Below are positions 55,327 through 64,000 of a DNA stretch of 64,000 bases, piece after piece. How positions within the stretch are numbered: the stretch's first letter is position 1; every line of letters starts with the position of its first letter. Source of the stretch: Pararge aegeria (Eukaryota; Arthropoda; Insecta; Lepidoptera; Nymphalidae). The stretch is taken from assembly GCF_905163445.1 (NCBI RefSeq), contig NC_053205.1, positions 4,216,001-4,280,000 of the forward strand, written 5' to 3'. Made by a program: the position numbers and the translations under genes. The notes under the pieces are model-generated. The model was not told where the DNA came from. It saw only the letters and a program-made list of their open reading frames with translations, and did not search any database.

Positions 55327-58300
55327 TTAATTCTTCCATACAAATCCGCTCAGCCTAAAAGTGCCTGTAAGATCCCAATTGAATACCCTTTCACCAGGAC
55401 CTTCACCGCCGGCCCCTGCGATAACTATCAACGGCATTAAATGCTCCGCAGCCCTTGGTGGGTGAGCGTCTGACGCGCCCGGTTGCTTTTCCCAAACCAA
55501 CAGTTGCTCTTTGCGTTTCTCATTAGTTGAAGTACATGCGTTATATAGGAATGCGTCAAACTCTTCATTGACGACTCTTCCAGTGTTGCGACTGAATCTA
55601 AACTCTCTCATATTGTGGTACGACATACCTGATCCGAATATAGCGATGCCTTCTTTCCTAAACTGGTGCAGTACTTGTCCGAGGTTATAATGCTCTTCTG
55701 GATTTTGGTTGGCTAATACAGAGATTTGTATTATAGGTATGTCGGCAGTTGGATTTATGAGCATCATTGGCACAAAGACTCCATGGTCCCAACCTCGTTT
55801 TGGATCCAATTTGGAATCAATGCCAGCTTTGGTTAATTCTGTGTGAATACGTTTGGCTAACTCAGGATCTCCTGGGGCATCGTACCTGCAATAAATACTT
55901 TAAATTACTTAGATATCAAAATATCGTGATGTCACTACCTTTAAGCTGGCCATACACAATCAAGTTTACTGTCAAGTTTCCGTCTTGAAGCAGCGTTAAG
56001 TGTCCATCCATAGGATTGACCGCAAACTCAATTGATGCAAACGCATTCAAGTGTTGCCGTGAATTTGAACAAGTTGGCAAAACTGAAATTCTATTTTGGC
56101 TTTAATTAGACTTGTCATATGCACTGAAAGCCATAAACCATCAAGTTTACTGGTTGCTGCTTCAAGTCCGTCTGCAAACTTTACGGTAAACATGATTGTT
56201 TACGGCCAGCTTTAATACAGAATTAATGAATTATTAATATTTTTCTTTTATTAACTGAGACCTATGTTGGAATGGAATGGTTTCAAAATAGTGGCCACAT
56301 TTAATACCTTATTAATCAGTAATGATAATGAAATCAAAATTTATATATAACTAGCTGTTGCCCGCGACTTCGTCTGCGTTTGTTTTTTGATGTGGCATTA
56401 AATTGCTGCTGTCCGCTGAGGAGTTCTGTCGTCTATCTCCAACCACAGTTTGGGCACACAATTAAACACATATACCTGTATAGTACAAAAATAATTATTT
56501 AAATCGGTTCTAATTTGTCGGAGTTATGATGTTAAATCGTCAAACACTCTTCCCCTCTCCCAAAGGAACCGAGCTTAATGACGGGATAAAAAGTATCCTA
56601 TATTACTTCTAACACTTCCAAGAATCTATATATATATCATATTTACATTCTCCGTGGAAAAATACATGGTCATACCAATTTTTATGACAATCGGTTGAAC
56701 GGGGCGGAAGTCGATACTTGACAGCGCCGCCTGGTGCGGAGTTACATCAATGGACATAGCATGTTCGTTTTCTCCGAGGAAAAATACATGGTCATACCAA
56801 TTTTTATGACAATCGGTTGAACGGGGCGGAAGTCGATACTTGACAGCGCCGCCTGGTGGGGAGTTACATCAATGGACATAGCATGTTCGTTTTCTCCGTG
56901 GAAAAATACATGGTCATACCAATTTTTATGACAATCGGTTGAACGGGGCGGAAGTCGATACTTGACAGCGCCGCCTGGTGGGGAGTTACATCAATGGACA
57001 TAGCATGTTCGTTTTCTCCGTGGAAAAATACATGGTCATACCAATTTTTATGACAATCGGTTGAACGGGGCGGAAGTCGATACTTGACAGCGCCGCCTGG
57101 TGGGGAGTTACATCAATGGGCATAGCATATAAACCTTCTCCGTGAAAAAATACATAAGCATACCAATTTTCATAATGATCGGTCAAATAGTTTCTGAGTT
57201 TATCGATGACATATATACAAACATCCTCTTTTATATATATAGATATATAAATAATAGCCACGAAAAACACAAAAAAAAACGCAAAAAATTTATTTGGACT
57301 CCTGGCCTACCAACAAAGATTTGCCGCCATGAACTAAATTACTTATGTATGTTAATTCCAGTATGATGCAACATAGAAACCAATTAAGCGTAAAGGGCTA
57401 ATATACTACATCATTATATATCATGTGAGATTGCAGTCAGAGCTATATTGTAGTAACAAAATACAATAAAAAATCTCCCCTTATCATTTTATACATAAAC
57501 CTCATGAATGAATGAATGAATGAATACACTTTTATTGTACACCAAAGAAACAAAAAGTAGTTACAAAGATATAAATACAAATCAAGAGAGTACAATTTGG
57601 TGGCCTTATCGCTACATAGCGATTTCTTCCAGGCAACCAATGGCGTAAAAGGAAAAAACAGAAAAGAGGTAGGTGGTGCAATAAATAAGATTTAAAAATT
57701 ATACAAATATATAAATATAAATAAAAATGATAAATCTATAATGTTAGATGTAGTGGGCCTGCTGGAGTCAGCATTTTCGCTGAAAGGCTTGTTACTGGCA
57801 TCAGTCAGTTGTCCCTCGCCCACCGCTCACGCTAGTGCACCTTGTTTCGTTGGTTTAAATGTAAAGTTATTAAATATTTAGTCACTGCTGTAGCCTCATT
57901 TAATCTCCGGTAACCTTGATAGGGAACACAGCGCTATATGAAGAGTTGTGGAGGTTTGTACAGCCCAGACCCCACATTAAACATAAATAATATTGATAGC
58001 TTTACTACCTTTTCAGTTACCTAGTGTTTTTGTGTACCCGGAAAACTTTGCTACTGTTACTGATACAAATAATAGGTTCGTCATTCGCTTTTATTGTTCA
58101 TATCTATTCTATTTTCATACCTGTACTTATAAGTCTCCGGTGGGAAGCCGTAGTAATCGAAATACAGATCATGATGCTCCGATGAAGAAATCGTCACTTT
58201 TGACTCTTCCCAGTGTGCAGTCACCAGTATTATTGCTTTCAACTCTTTCAAGTTAACATACTTCTTAACTTCATCTCTGAGGAATCGAGTGAGTCCTATA

Positions 58301-58482
58301 CTATCCTTATCGCCCAATAAGGGCATAGGACCACCTCCGTGGTTCACGAAAACAGCGGGGGCAATTGCTACCATATTCTTCAAACCGCCAGTTAGGAAAC
58401 GTACTATGTTCATAGACAGCAATGTCATGAAAACAATGAACGCGACCTGAATGAGTATCGTGAACGTGTTGAGAATGAGCAT
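55327..58482 (-). CDS. LigB-family 4,5-DOPA extradiol dioxygenase-like protein, two exons
   Basis: Minus-strand exons 58482-58121 and 55885-55327 (donor CAG|GTATGA, acceptor TTGCAG) join in phase 2 to give 306 residues. An in-frame stop precedes the ATG. Residues 1-36 are a hydrophobic extension (LILNTFTILIQVAFIVFMTL). The domain then starts MVAIAPAVFVNHGGGPMPLL, as cytosolic relatives of about 270 residues do. Metal-site and catalytic candidates are in NHGGGP, ILVTAHWEES, GWDHGVFVPM, SGMSYHNMREF and SDAHPPRAAEHLMP. The family cleaves the ring of catechols such as L-DOPA using Fe(II) or Zn(II) in bacteria, fungi and plants. From memory, lepidopteran copies have been reported as horizontally acquired. 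The 2.2 kb intron carries a Helitron-like element and LINE pieces. The substrate in insects is uncertain. Confidence 0.88.
56351..57258 (-). mobile_element. Helitron-like element with an internal tandem array (dioxygenase intron)
   Basis: On the minus strand it ends gcgggcaacagctag, the same CTAG terminus as 27298, and begins near the ATATAAAAGAGGATGTTTGT side (about 57240). Inside is a 122 bp tandem array (next entry). No Rep/helicase coding sequence. Confidence 0.55.
56645..57135. repeat. 122 bp tandem repeat, about four units
   Basis: Units begin catgttcgttttctccgtgg at 56761, 56883 and 57005 (122 bp apart), with near-identical bodies (aatcggttgaacggggcgga, acttgacagcgccgcctggt). A partial unit lies on each side. 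Confidence 0.93.
57510..57730 (-). mobile_element. LINE 3' fragment (dioxygenase intron)
   Basis: Reverse-oriented relative of 28040 and 48895 (ccttatcgctacatagcgat). It begins with an (ATGA)n stretch at 57505-57525. Confidence 0.55.
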
Positions 58483-59170
58483 GAATATTATTTAACTTAC
58501 GTAATTACACAAATGAATGATTACAATTTACATTCTAAGAATTTTGTCGTTTTGAGGCCACGGCCCACGGCCTTCGGTTGAAGATTTTATGGTTTTTGTG
58601 ACTGGACTTGCGATTTTATGTATTTCTGTTAGTGAAATGTTATCAATATCGTGCGATTTGACGAGTTTTTAACTAATAAGGCACTCTAAAATAGTGCAAT
58701 AGTAACAAATTATTCTCAAAAAATTAAAATAAATAGGTACTTTAAGCTGTCACACTGACATTTTTATCATAGTTTTATTTTGATAAAATTTGACACACAG
58801 TCCACAGAATAAAGCGCGTAGAATAGAAAATATTTAAAAGCCAAACCACAACTATCCAACCTTCCGATTGATGCCTAAAGTCAGTAAACTTTACATTAGT
58901 TATAATTATTGTGGACATATCATGGTTCACTCATATTATGATTCTATTATATACTTATCAAAAGTGAAGTGAAAAGTAACATTTAAATATGTAGGCTTTA
59001 TATATATATATAGGCTCAATTCAACTCAACATTTGTAAGATAGAGAAGACACATCCATCTAAAAGGAAGTTTATGTAAATAATTTTAACGTTTGGAAATA
59101 AGTGTGTATGAATGATCATAAAATCAGCAATTGTCAGCTATATCGAGTCGGTGTCCTTGGTTTGTTGAAT
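58483..59170. promoter_or_regulatory. Upstream region of the dioxygenase gene
   Basis: About 690 bp of AT-rich sequence upstream of the start codon at 58482. No TATA box could be assigned with confidence. Confidence 0.35.
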
Positions 59171-59175
59171 ATTGG

Positions 59176-59748
59176 TTATGGAGGGTACAGGTAAGGAGAG
59201 TCATCTTATATGGGAGAAAAGTTGAAAAAGTGTCCAGTTGTTGCGCTAAATAACAGTTCAAAAATCCTCCACAATGGCGCTGGTGGATGCACAGGGTATG
59301 GTATGAATTATGGAGGGTAGAGGTAAGGAGAGTCATCTTATATGGGAGAAAAGTTGAAAAAGTGTCCAGTGTATGCGCTAAATAACAGTTCAAAAATCCT
59401 CCACAATGGCGCTGGTGGATGCACAGGGTATGGTATGAATGTAGCAATCGTAGATGAATTGAAGTATGCCGAGTTAAATAATTTAATGTCATTATCGACT
59501 AAAGTAGTTAATTATTGAGAATTTCAACAACTTACGTTGTACAAAATATTGTGGTAAATATAACCTTACAGATTTATTATAACCAAACGTGCGTTTAGAT
59601 TGATTTTATTTCGTAAACAGTAAATAGTACGGTATTTATATTTGGCGCTTCTTTTAAGAGTTGCATCAGCAAATGTGGCGCCATCCTAATTTAATACATT
59701 TTGACGACACTTTTTCATATACACAGATGACTCTCCTTACCCTCCATA
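59176..59748 (-). mobile_element. TIR DNA transposon, copy with duplicated end
   Basis: The inverted relative of 32684-33114. The outer 132 bp (ttatggagggtacaggtaag ... ggtatggtatgaa) is present twice in tandem (59176 and 59308). The other end ends ctccttaccctccata, shortened by a deletion. Possible flanking duplication tattggt (59170-59176 and 59750-59756). Confidence 0.75.
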
Positions 59749-59787
59749 GTATTGGTGTAGATGAGCCGTGAGAGAGCCGTAGAGTTG

Positions 59788-59898
59788 CCTTTAAAGTATT
59801 TTTTCCTAAAAAATACTTTAAAGGTAAACCTACATTGGGTAGGCCCAAAATAATAGTCAAACTTTACTTATTAGTTATTAGTAAAGTTTGACTATTAT
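59788..59898. repeat. Two perfect inverted duplications in succession
   Basis: First: 17 bp arms 59788-59804 and 59808-59824 around cct (cctttaaagtatttttt). Second: 19 bp arms 59850-59868 and 59880-59898 around an 11 nt spacer (ataatagtcaaactttact). Confidence 0.9.
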
Positions 59899-60233
59899 AT
59901 ATATATATAGTAGCTATATACTTATTAGTAACAATTTCACACAATAACAGCACATTGGTAATACATATATTTAATAGATAGCAATAAATACGGTTCCTTC
60001 ATTGTGTTAAAAAGATTAGAACCCAGAGCGCCAGAAGTGATAGCCATCAGCCAGTTATAAATAAAAATATTTAAAATGGCGTCTTTGTGAGTTGTCCATA
60101 CTGAAACTTAAATAGTTTCAAATAATTTCTAATTACGAAAGTATAATTAAACCGAGAAATGCGGTTGTGTATTATGTTACAGAATAAATTGTGAGAATAG
60201 TAAAATACCTAAGTTTCAGTTATTCTACAATAA

Positions 60234-60344
60234 TGTCGGAAACTGGGCAAGGCGTTTTAGCCCGCGATATTTGCCCATTCCATAAAATGCCCCGGGATAT
60301 TACCATCAATATATCGCCCAGGTGTATTCTGTGCGCGTTTTAGT
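60234..60344 (+). CDS. Upstream open frame of 36 codons
   Basis: ATG at 60234 opens MSETGQGVLARDICPFHKMP, then PRDITINISPRCILCAF and a stop, 27 bp before the ATG of the next gene. It holds two Cys-containing clusters (CPFH, CILC). It could be a translated upstream ORF, or an exon with a donor at CCCAG|GTGTAT. I cannot decide, and no family is recognised. Confidence 0.3.
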
Positions 60345-60370
60345 GCTATTGTGTGTGGTAATTAGTAAAA

Positions 60371-62263
60371 ATGGACAAGAAAAACAAGAAGAAAACTGTT
60401 ATCAAACGTAAAAGTGATGATACCGCCGACGGTGAGAAAAGAAAAATGGTGAACCGTGCGAAAGCTGAAGAGGAAAAAGATAAAGTAGAGGTGGAAGTGA
60501 ACCAGGTGGTGGAAGTGCCTGTTGAGCAAGCTCAGCAGATAGTACACACTGGACAATTGGTTGAAGGCAACTTTGAGCAACCAGTCTTTCTCAACATGAA
60601 AGGGGAGCCCGTGCAGTTGGGTAAGTCAGCAAATTGGACTACTTTGAGGCTTCATCATCATTATCAACCCATTACTGGTCCGTTACAGGGCATGGGTCTC
60701 CTCTCCCGGATGAGAAGGGTTTAGTCTATCACCCTGAATCGTAGCCTGTGTTATGGGCACTAAGATGACAATGATGAACATTTATTATTAATTTGACGGC
60801 CGAGTGGCGCAGTGGGCAGCGACCCTGCTCTTTTCTGAGTCAAAGGTTGTGGGTTTGAGTCCCACAACTGGAAAATGTTTGTGATGAACATTAATGTTTT
60901 TCAGTGTCTCAGTGTTTATCCGTATATTATAAGTATTTATGTGTATTATTTTTATAAAAAAATATTCATCAGCTATCTCAGTACCCATAACACAAGCAAG
61001 TGATATTTTAATTCTAAAAACGCACATAACTTACTGGGATTTGAACTTGGCCCCCCAAAAGTAAAGGTCCTACTCAAAGGGCTATAATTGCTTATTGGCC
61101 TTTTGGCTTAGATCAAAGTGAGATGGATATTAAATGTAAAAAAATTAATTGATTCAGCAGTCTAGAACCTCCAGTTACCATTTTCTTACCACCTCTTGTT
61201 TCATTACTGCCAAATCAAGAGTTAATAGACATTGTCTAGGCAAGCCTGTGTCACTGAAAAAGACATGTGATTGCAGCTAACCGCTACTCTAGATATTAAA
61301 AAAAATGGGTTTTGAAGCCCTACTCTCTTAGTTTCAATTATTACAAATTAAACTAATGCTATCGCTTCTATTATAGGACCAAATACGGTGATACTTTACG
61401 AACAGAGTGGCAATCCATCAAATTTTGCATTTGGAGGTATGTGGACTATGGACTCATCTGGTAGGATTGTGATGGCTGAGACTATTTATGACGTCAAGGG
61501 AGAACCGGAAGAGGAGGGGGGCAATTTTGTACAAAACACCACTGAAGTAAATAATGTGAGTTATTGATAGATAGTTATTTACCATATGACTGTGGTGCAA
61601 ATTAGTAATTAAACCTGCTAGGTGGGCTTGGCACATCTTGTGAAAATTATGGACAGTTCTCAGGAATGCAGGAATATTCTGTACAACGTTAAAGTTTTCC
61701 TTCAAAGCAACTGATATTGAACTGCTAAAATGCATTTAACTTTGCATAGTTCAATGTGCATGCTGGGTATGAACTTTGTCCCCCCAAAAAGTGAAGCAGG
61801 GGTCACAAACACTAGGCCAGGGCTTCCCACCCGGGCGTCGCGGCGCCCTGGTGCGACGTCGACAGTACAAAGAGATGCGCCGTGCCGCCAGGCGCTTATT
61901 CTGCATTGAAATAAAAACCAACAATAATAATATCATTCCACCCATTTGAATTGTACAACACTGATAGGAGGGAGTAGTTTTATTTTCTCTAATGAAAAAA
62001 GTTTATGGTTTATTTTTGTGCCTATCTGCCGCACTAACCACCAAGTACCTATTTAAACAAGCTAGGTTAAGGCGTGGGCGCCATGTCATATTTCTCGAGC
62101 TATCATTGTTTATAATTGTTATTAATTTTTACATCATATTTCAGCAACCTGTAGAGGAGTCGAATAATACATACCAGCAGTTTGAACTGACCAACAATTC
62201 CCAGGTAGACGGCGGGCAAGAATATGAAGTGGCCATTATAGAAAACCCTAGTGACGGTGAAAG
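60371..62263 (+). CDS. Unidentified acidic protein, first three exons (gene continues or ends here)
   Basis: Exons 60371-60620, 61377-61555 and 62145-62263, with GT..AG borders and fitting phases, give at least 182 residues. The N-terminus is very basic (MDKKNKKKTVIKRKSDD), like a nuclear localisation signal. Then come an acidic Val/Glu-rich helix (KVEVEVNQVVEVPVEQAQQI), FLNMKGEPVQLGPNTVILYE, MWTMDSSGRIVMAETIYDVK and a Gln/Asn/Glu-rich tail. At 62263 either the frame is spliced on (ag|GTAGTT) or it ends one codon later with a TAG at 62265-62267. The composition suggests a transcription-associated protein; I do not recognise the family. Introns hold SINE fragments. Confidence 0.6.
60650..60780. 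mobile_element. SINE fragments in the first intron
   Basis: 60655-60725 is a family B end (cattactggtccgttacagg, tgagaagggtttagt). 60735-60780 is a reversed Metulj-like tail piece (cctgtgttatgggcactaag). Confidence 0.55.
60793..60998 (+). mobile_element. Metulj-like SINE, 3' truncated
   Basis: Head ggccgagtggcgcagtgggc (A box) and gtgggtttgagtcccacaac (B box), body to cagtacccataacacaagc, where the tail is lost. Confidence 0.8.
61585..61810 (-). mobile_element. SINE family B copy
   Basis: Contains tgtgaaaattatggacagtt, gtacaacgttaaagttttcc and ggtatgaactttgtcccccc, a diverged copy in the second intron. Confidence 0.5.
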
Positions 62264-62267
62264 GTAG

Positions 62268-62930
62268 TTATTTTCAGATCTCTATATATAAAAATGTGAT
62301 GTTGGTTCAGTTTAAGAATAGACAAACAAAAGACAAAGAGCACAAGAAATGAAAAATTAAAACCCATCAGCGAAAGCTGTTTAGTCTATTATATAAATAT
62401 AAAAATTGGTTGTCTGTAAAGTCGGCTTACGTACGATAGTTGAACGTGACAACGTCGTAAGAAAATACTGATGGAATGGTTGCATTTTTCAAAAGAAAAT
62501 TTTAATTTTATTTGTTTGATAGATATTATCGTTGCTATAAACAATTGACACCACATTCACTTTTCACTGCACTTCATCCTTGCCGAAAACATGTAAAAGT
62601 ATTATTGTATAGAAGCTGTCCACGCGGACGCATCGCTCACTCAAGTAGGAGAGAGACAGATGTCGAACGCGGAGGCCGCCTGTGCCTCACAACTGAAACT
62701 GAAACACAGTTTATACTAGTTCAGTAGTCAATGAACAATTGGATTGTTTTTACAATTGCACATAGGTATTTTGCGATGTAAATGTATCTACCTAATAACC
62801 ATAACATATAAATATTATACATCTAATTTGTTTGTGAAGTTTTTACAATTTTGTATTTTGTAGTTGCTATGTGTATGTACAATATGTAATGAAATAAATA
62901 AATAAATAAATAAACCTAAAACCTAAATTT
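62268..62930. other. Unassigned region left of the transposase
   Basis: 62400-62520 resembles common lepidopteran transposon sequence (gatagttgaacgtgacaacg). 62520-62880 is moderately complex and ends in an (AATA)n tail at 62893-62915, like a LINE or SINE end. No gene called. Confidence 0.35.
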
Positions 62931-62963
62931 AATATTTTTAGTTACAGTAAAAAATATTTTTAT

Positions 62964-63998
62964 TCAATTGTTTTCTTCGGACGATGAGCCAAAATCGCTA
63001 CTTGAGCTATCGTCCCCTGTAAATATAATTATTTCATTTTCTATAAAATTATCAATATTGACATCTCTGTCGTAATCTTCTTTTATTATTTTTCGAGTTT
63101 TTTCTACCACTTTTACCCAGTCTTCTTTTTTAACTGAGGCACAAGCTTCTTTCAAAAATGTCATCATTTTATTTGTGGAGAATGGCGGCTTTGTATTATG
63201 GCGTGCTGCGTATCCTTTAACTTGAGCCCAAATCATCTCAATAGCATTGTACTGACAATGGTACGGCGGCGTTCTTATCACTCTGTGTCCATGCTGAAGT
63301 GCCAATTCATCAACTCTATATTTTAATTTTGCAGGTTTATTTTCTTTTACCTGTCTCAGCAATTCAGCTTTCAACATGTTAACGTGAGCTTCAACGCCTT
63401 GTCTCTGTAGCCATGCTACTAAATCAGCCTTTTTGTGTGCTTGATTAGGTGCTTTATCGATTTGTACTGAATGGTATGATGCATTGTCCATAATAATTAT
63501 ACACTGTTCGGGGAGGTTTGTTAACAGGTTGGTAAACCAGTCTGTGAATTTATTTGCATCCATTTCTTCGTGATATTCTTTTGTACTTTTAGACTCGAAT
63601 GCGAGTAAGGCATCATTCACAAAACCTCCCCCGGCTGACCCAGCGTGGCAGATAATTAGGCGACCACCTTTTCCCATCGGCACTTTTGAGCAAGATGCCT
63701 TGGTACGTCCGTCCACGACTGCGGCACAGTATGGTTCGAGTTAAGCCAAGTCTCATCAATAAATATTACACTGTCCCAACTTGTGATTTTGTTCATCTCC
63801 CTCAAAAATGATACTCTCTGCAAAATTAAATCATATCTTTCCATCATACTTTTTCTCGTGTCTTAACCGACACGAGAAAAAGTATGATGGAAAGATAAGA
63901 TTTCTTGTATTTGAATCCGATTTGCTTCATTATTTGTATGAAAGACTTGGAACTGCCAATAAAAAGACCAGCCTCTCGTAGTGATATCAGCAATTTAC
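62964..63998 (-). pseudogene. Tc1/mariner-superfamily transposase, DD82E (Sailor-like), broken and cut by the window edge
   Basis: Minus strand. The N-terminal helix-turn-helix part reads SLREAGLFIGSSKSFIQIMK (about 63985-63910). A 29 bp inverted duplication (63834-63897) then breaks it. ILQRVSFLREMNKITSWDS and FIDETWLN (first catalytic Asp) follow. A one-base frameshift near 63705 follows, then PMGKGGRLIICHAGSAGGGF, IIIMDNASYHS (second Asp), YHCQYNAIEMIWAQVKGYAA (Glu) and a Ser/Asp/Glu tail. I count 82 residues between the second Asp and the Glu, the spacing that defines DD82E/Sailor elements. Terminal inverted repeats were not found; the other end is outside the window. Confidence 0.8.
63834..63897. 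repeat. Perfect 29 bp inverted duplication, 6 nt spacer, inside the transposase
   Basis: Arms 63834-63862 and 63869-63897 are exact reverse complements (tatctttccatcatac...), with spacer ttaacc. One arm is the coding sequence for the MMERYD region; the other is its inverted copy inserted upstream. Confidence 0.95.
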
Positions 63999-64000
63999 TC

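Noticed and set aside
57142..57366. Frames crossing the 122 bp tandem repeat
   Set aside because: Repeat-derived, within a Helitron-like element in an intron.

Overview
The window is eukaryotic nuclear DNA, almost certainly from a lepidopteran and probably a butterfly. The reasons are spliced genes with GT..AG introns, a very AT-rich background, and many dispersed repeats of lepidopteran type. These include a tRNA-derived SINE that resembles the Metulj family described in Heliconius, nonautonomous hAT elements, R1/Jockey-type LINE fragments, and DIRS and BEL/Pao retroelements. The nymphalid placement rests on the SINE resemblance alone and is weak.

Layout. 1-8290 is an ATCGAT-type palindromic satellite with one interruption. 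8398-10185 is a tRNA-like sequence split by a 1.7 kb hAT element with a perfect 8 bp target duplication. 11059-23935 is a DIRS-type tyrosine-recombinase retroelement (gag, RT, RNase H, YR). Its RT is interrupted by a BEL/Pao LTR element (12925-21948, 5 bp target duplication). The 5' LTR of that element is itself interrupted by a Jockey-like non-LTR element (13206-15980, about 11 bp target duplication), giving three nested levels. The innermost element carries about 270 bp copied from the BEL gag region.

25000-64000 is ordinary gene-bearing sequence loaded with small transposons. Five host genes can be built from the sequence. (1) A BARD1 orthologue (RING, ankyrin, BRCT; three exons, plus strand) lies at 25424-31160. 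(2) A mitochondrial [2Fe-2S] ferredoxin of adrenodoxin type (three exons, minus strand) lies at 37489-43169; its presequence exon is only 143 bp. (3) A TTC1-type TPR co-chaperone (four exons, plus strand) lies at 44637-49789, divergent from the ferredoxin, with a 44 bp minisatellite in its second intron. (4) A LigB/4,5-DOPA extradiol dioxygenase (two exons, minus strand) lies at 55327-58482, with a hydrophobic N-terminal extension. (5) The 5' end of an unidentified acidic nuclear-looking protein (plus strand, at least three exons from 60371) runs towards the right edge. A broken DD82E (Sailor-like) Tc1/mariner transposase on the minus strand closes the window.

The genes have unrelated roles (DNA repair, mitochondrial electron transfer, chaperoning, aromatic-ring cleavage) and do not form a functional cluster. 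The most unusual signals are the Jockey/BEL chimera, the satellite built from DRE-like TATCGATA motifs, a set of perfect inverted duplications with 3-11 nt spacers, and the dioxygenase.
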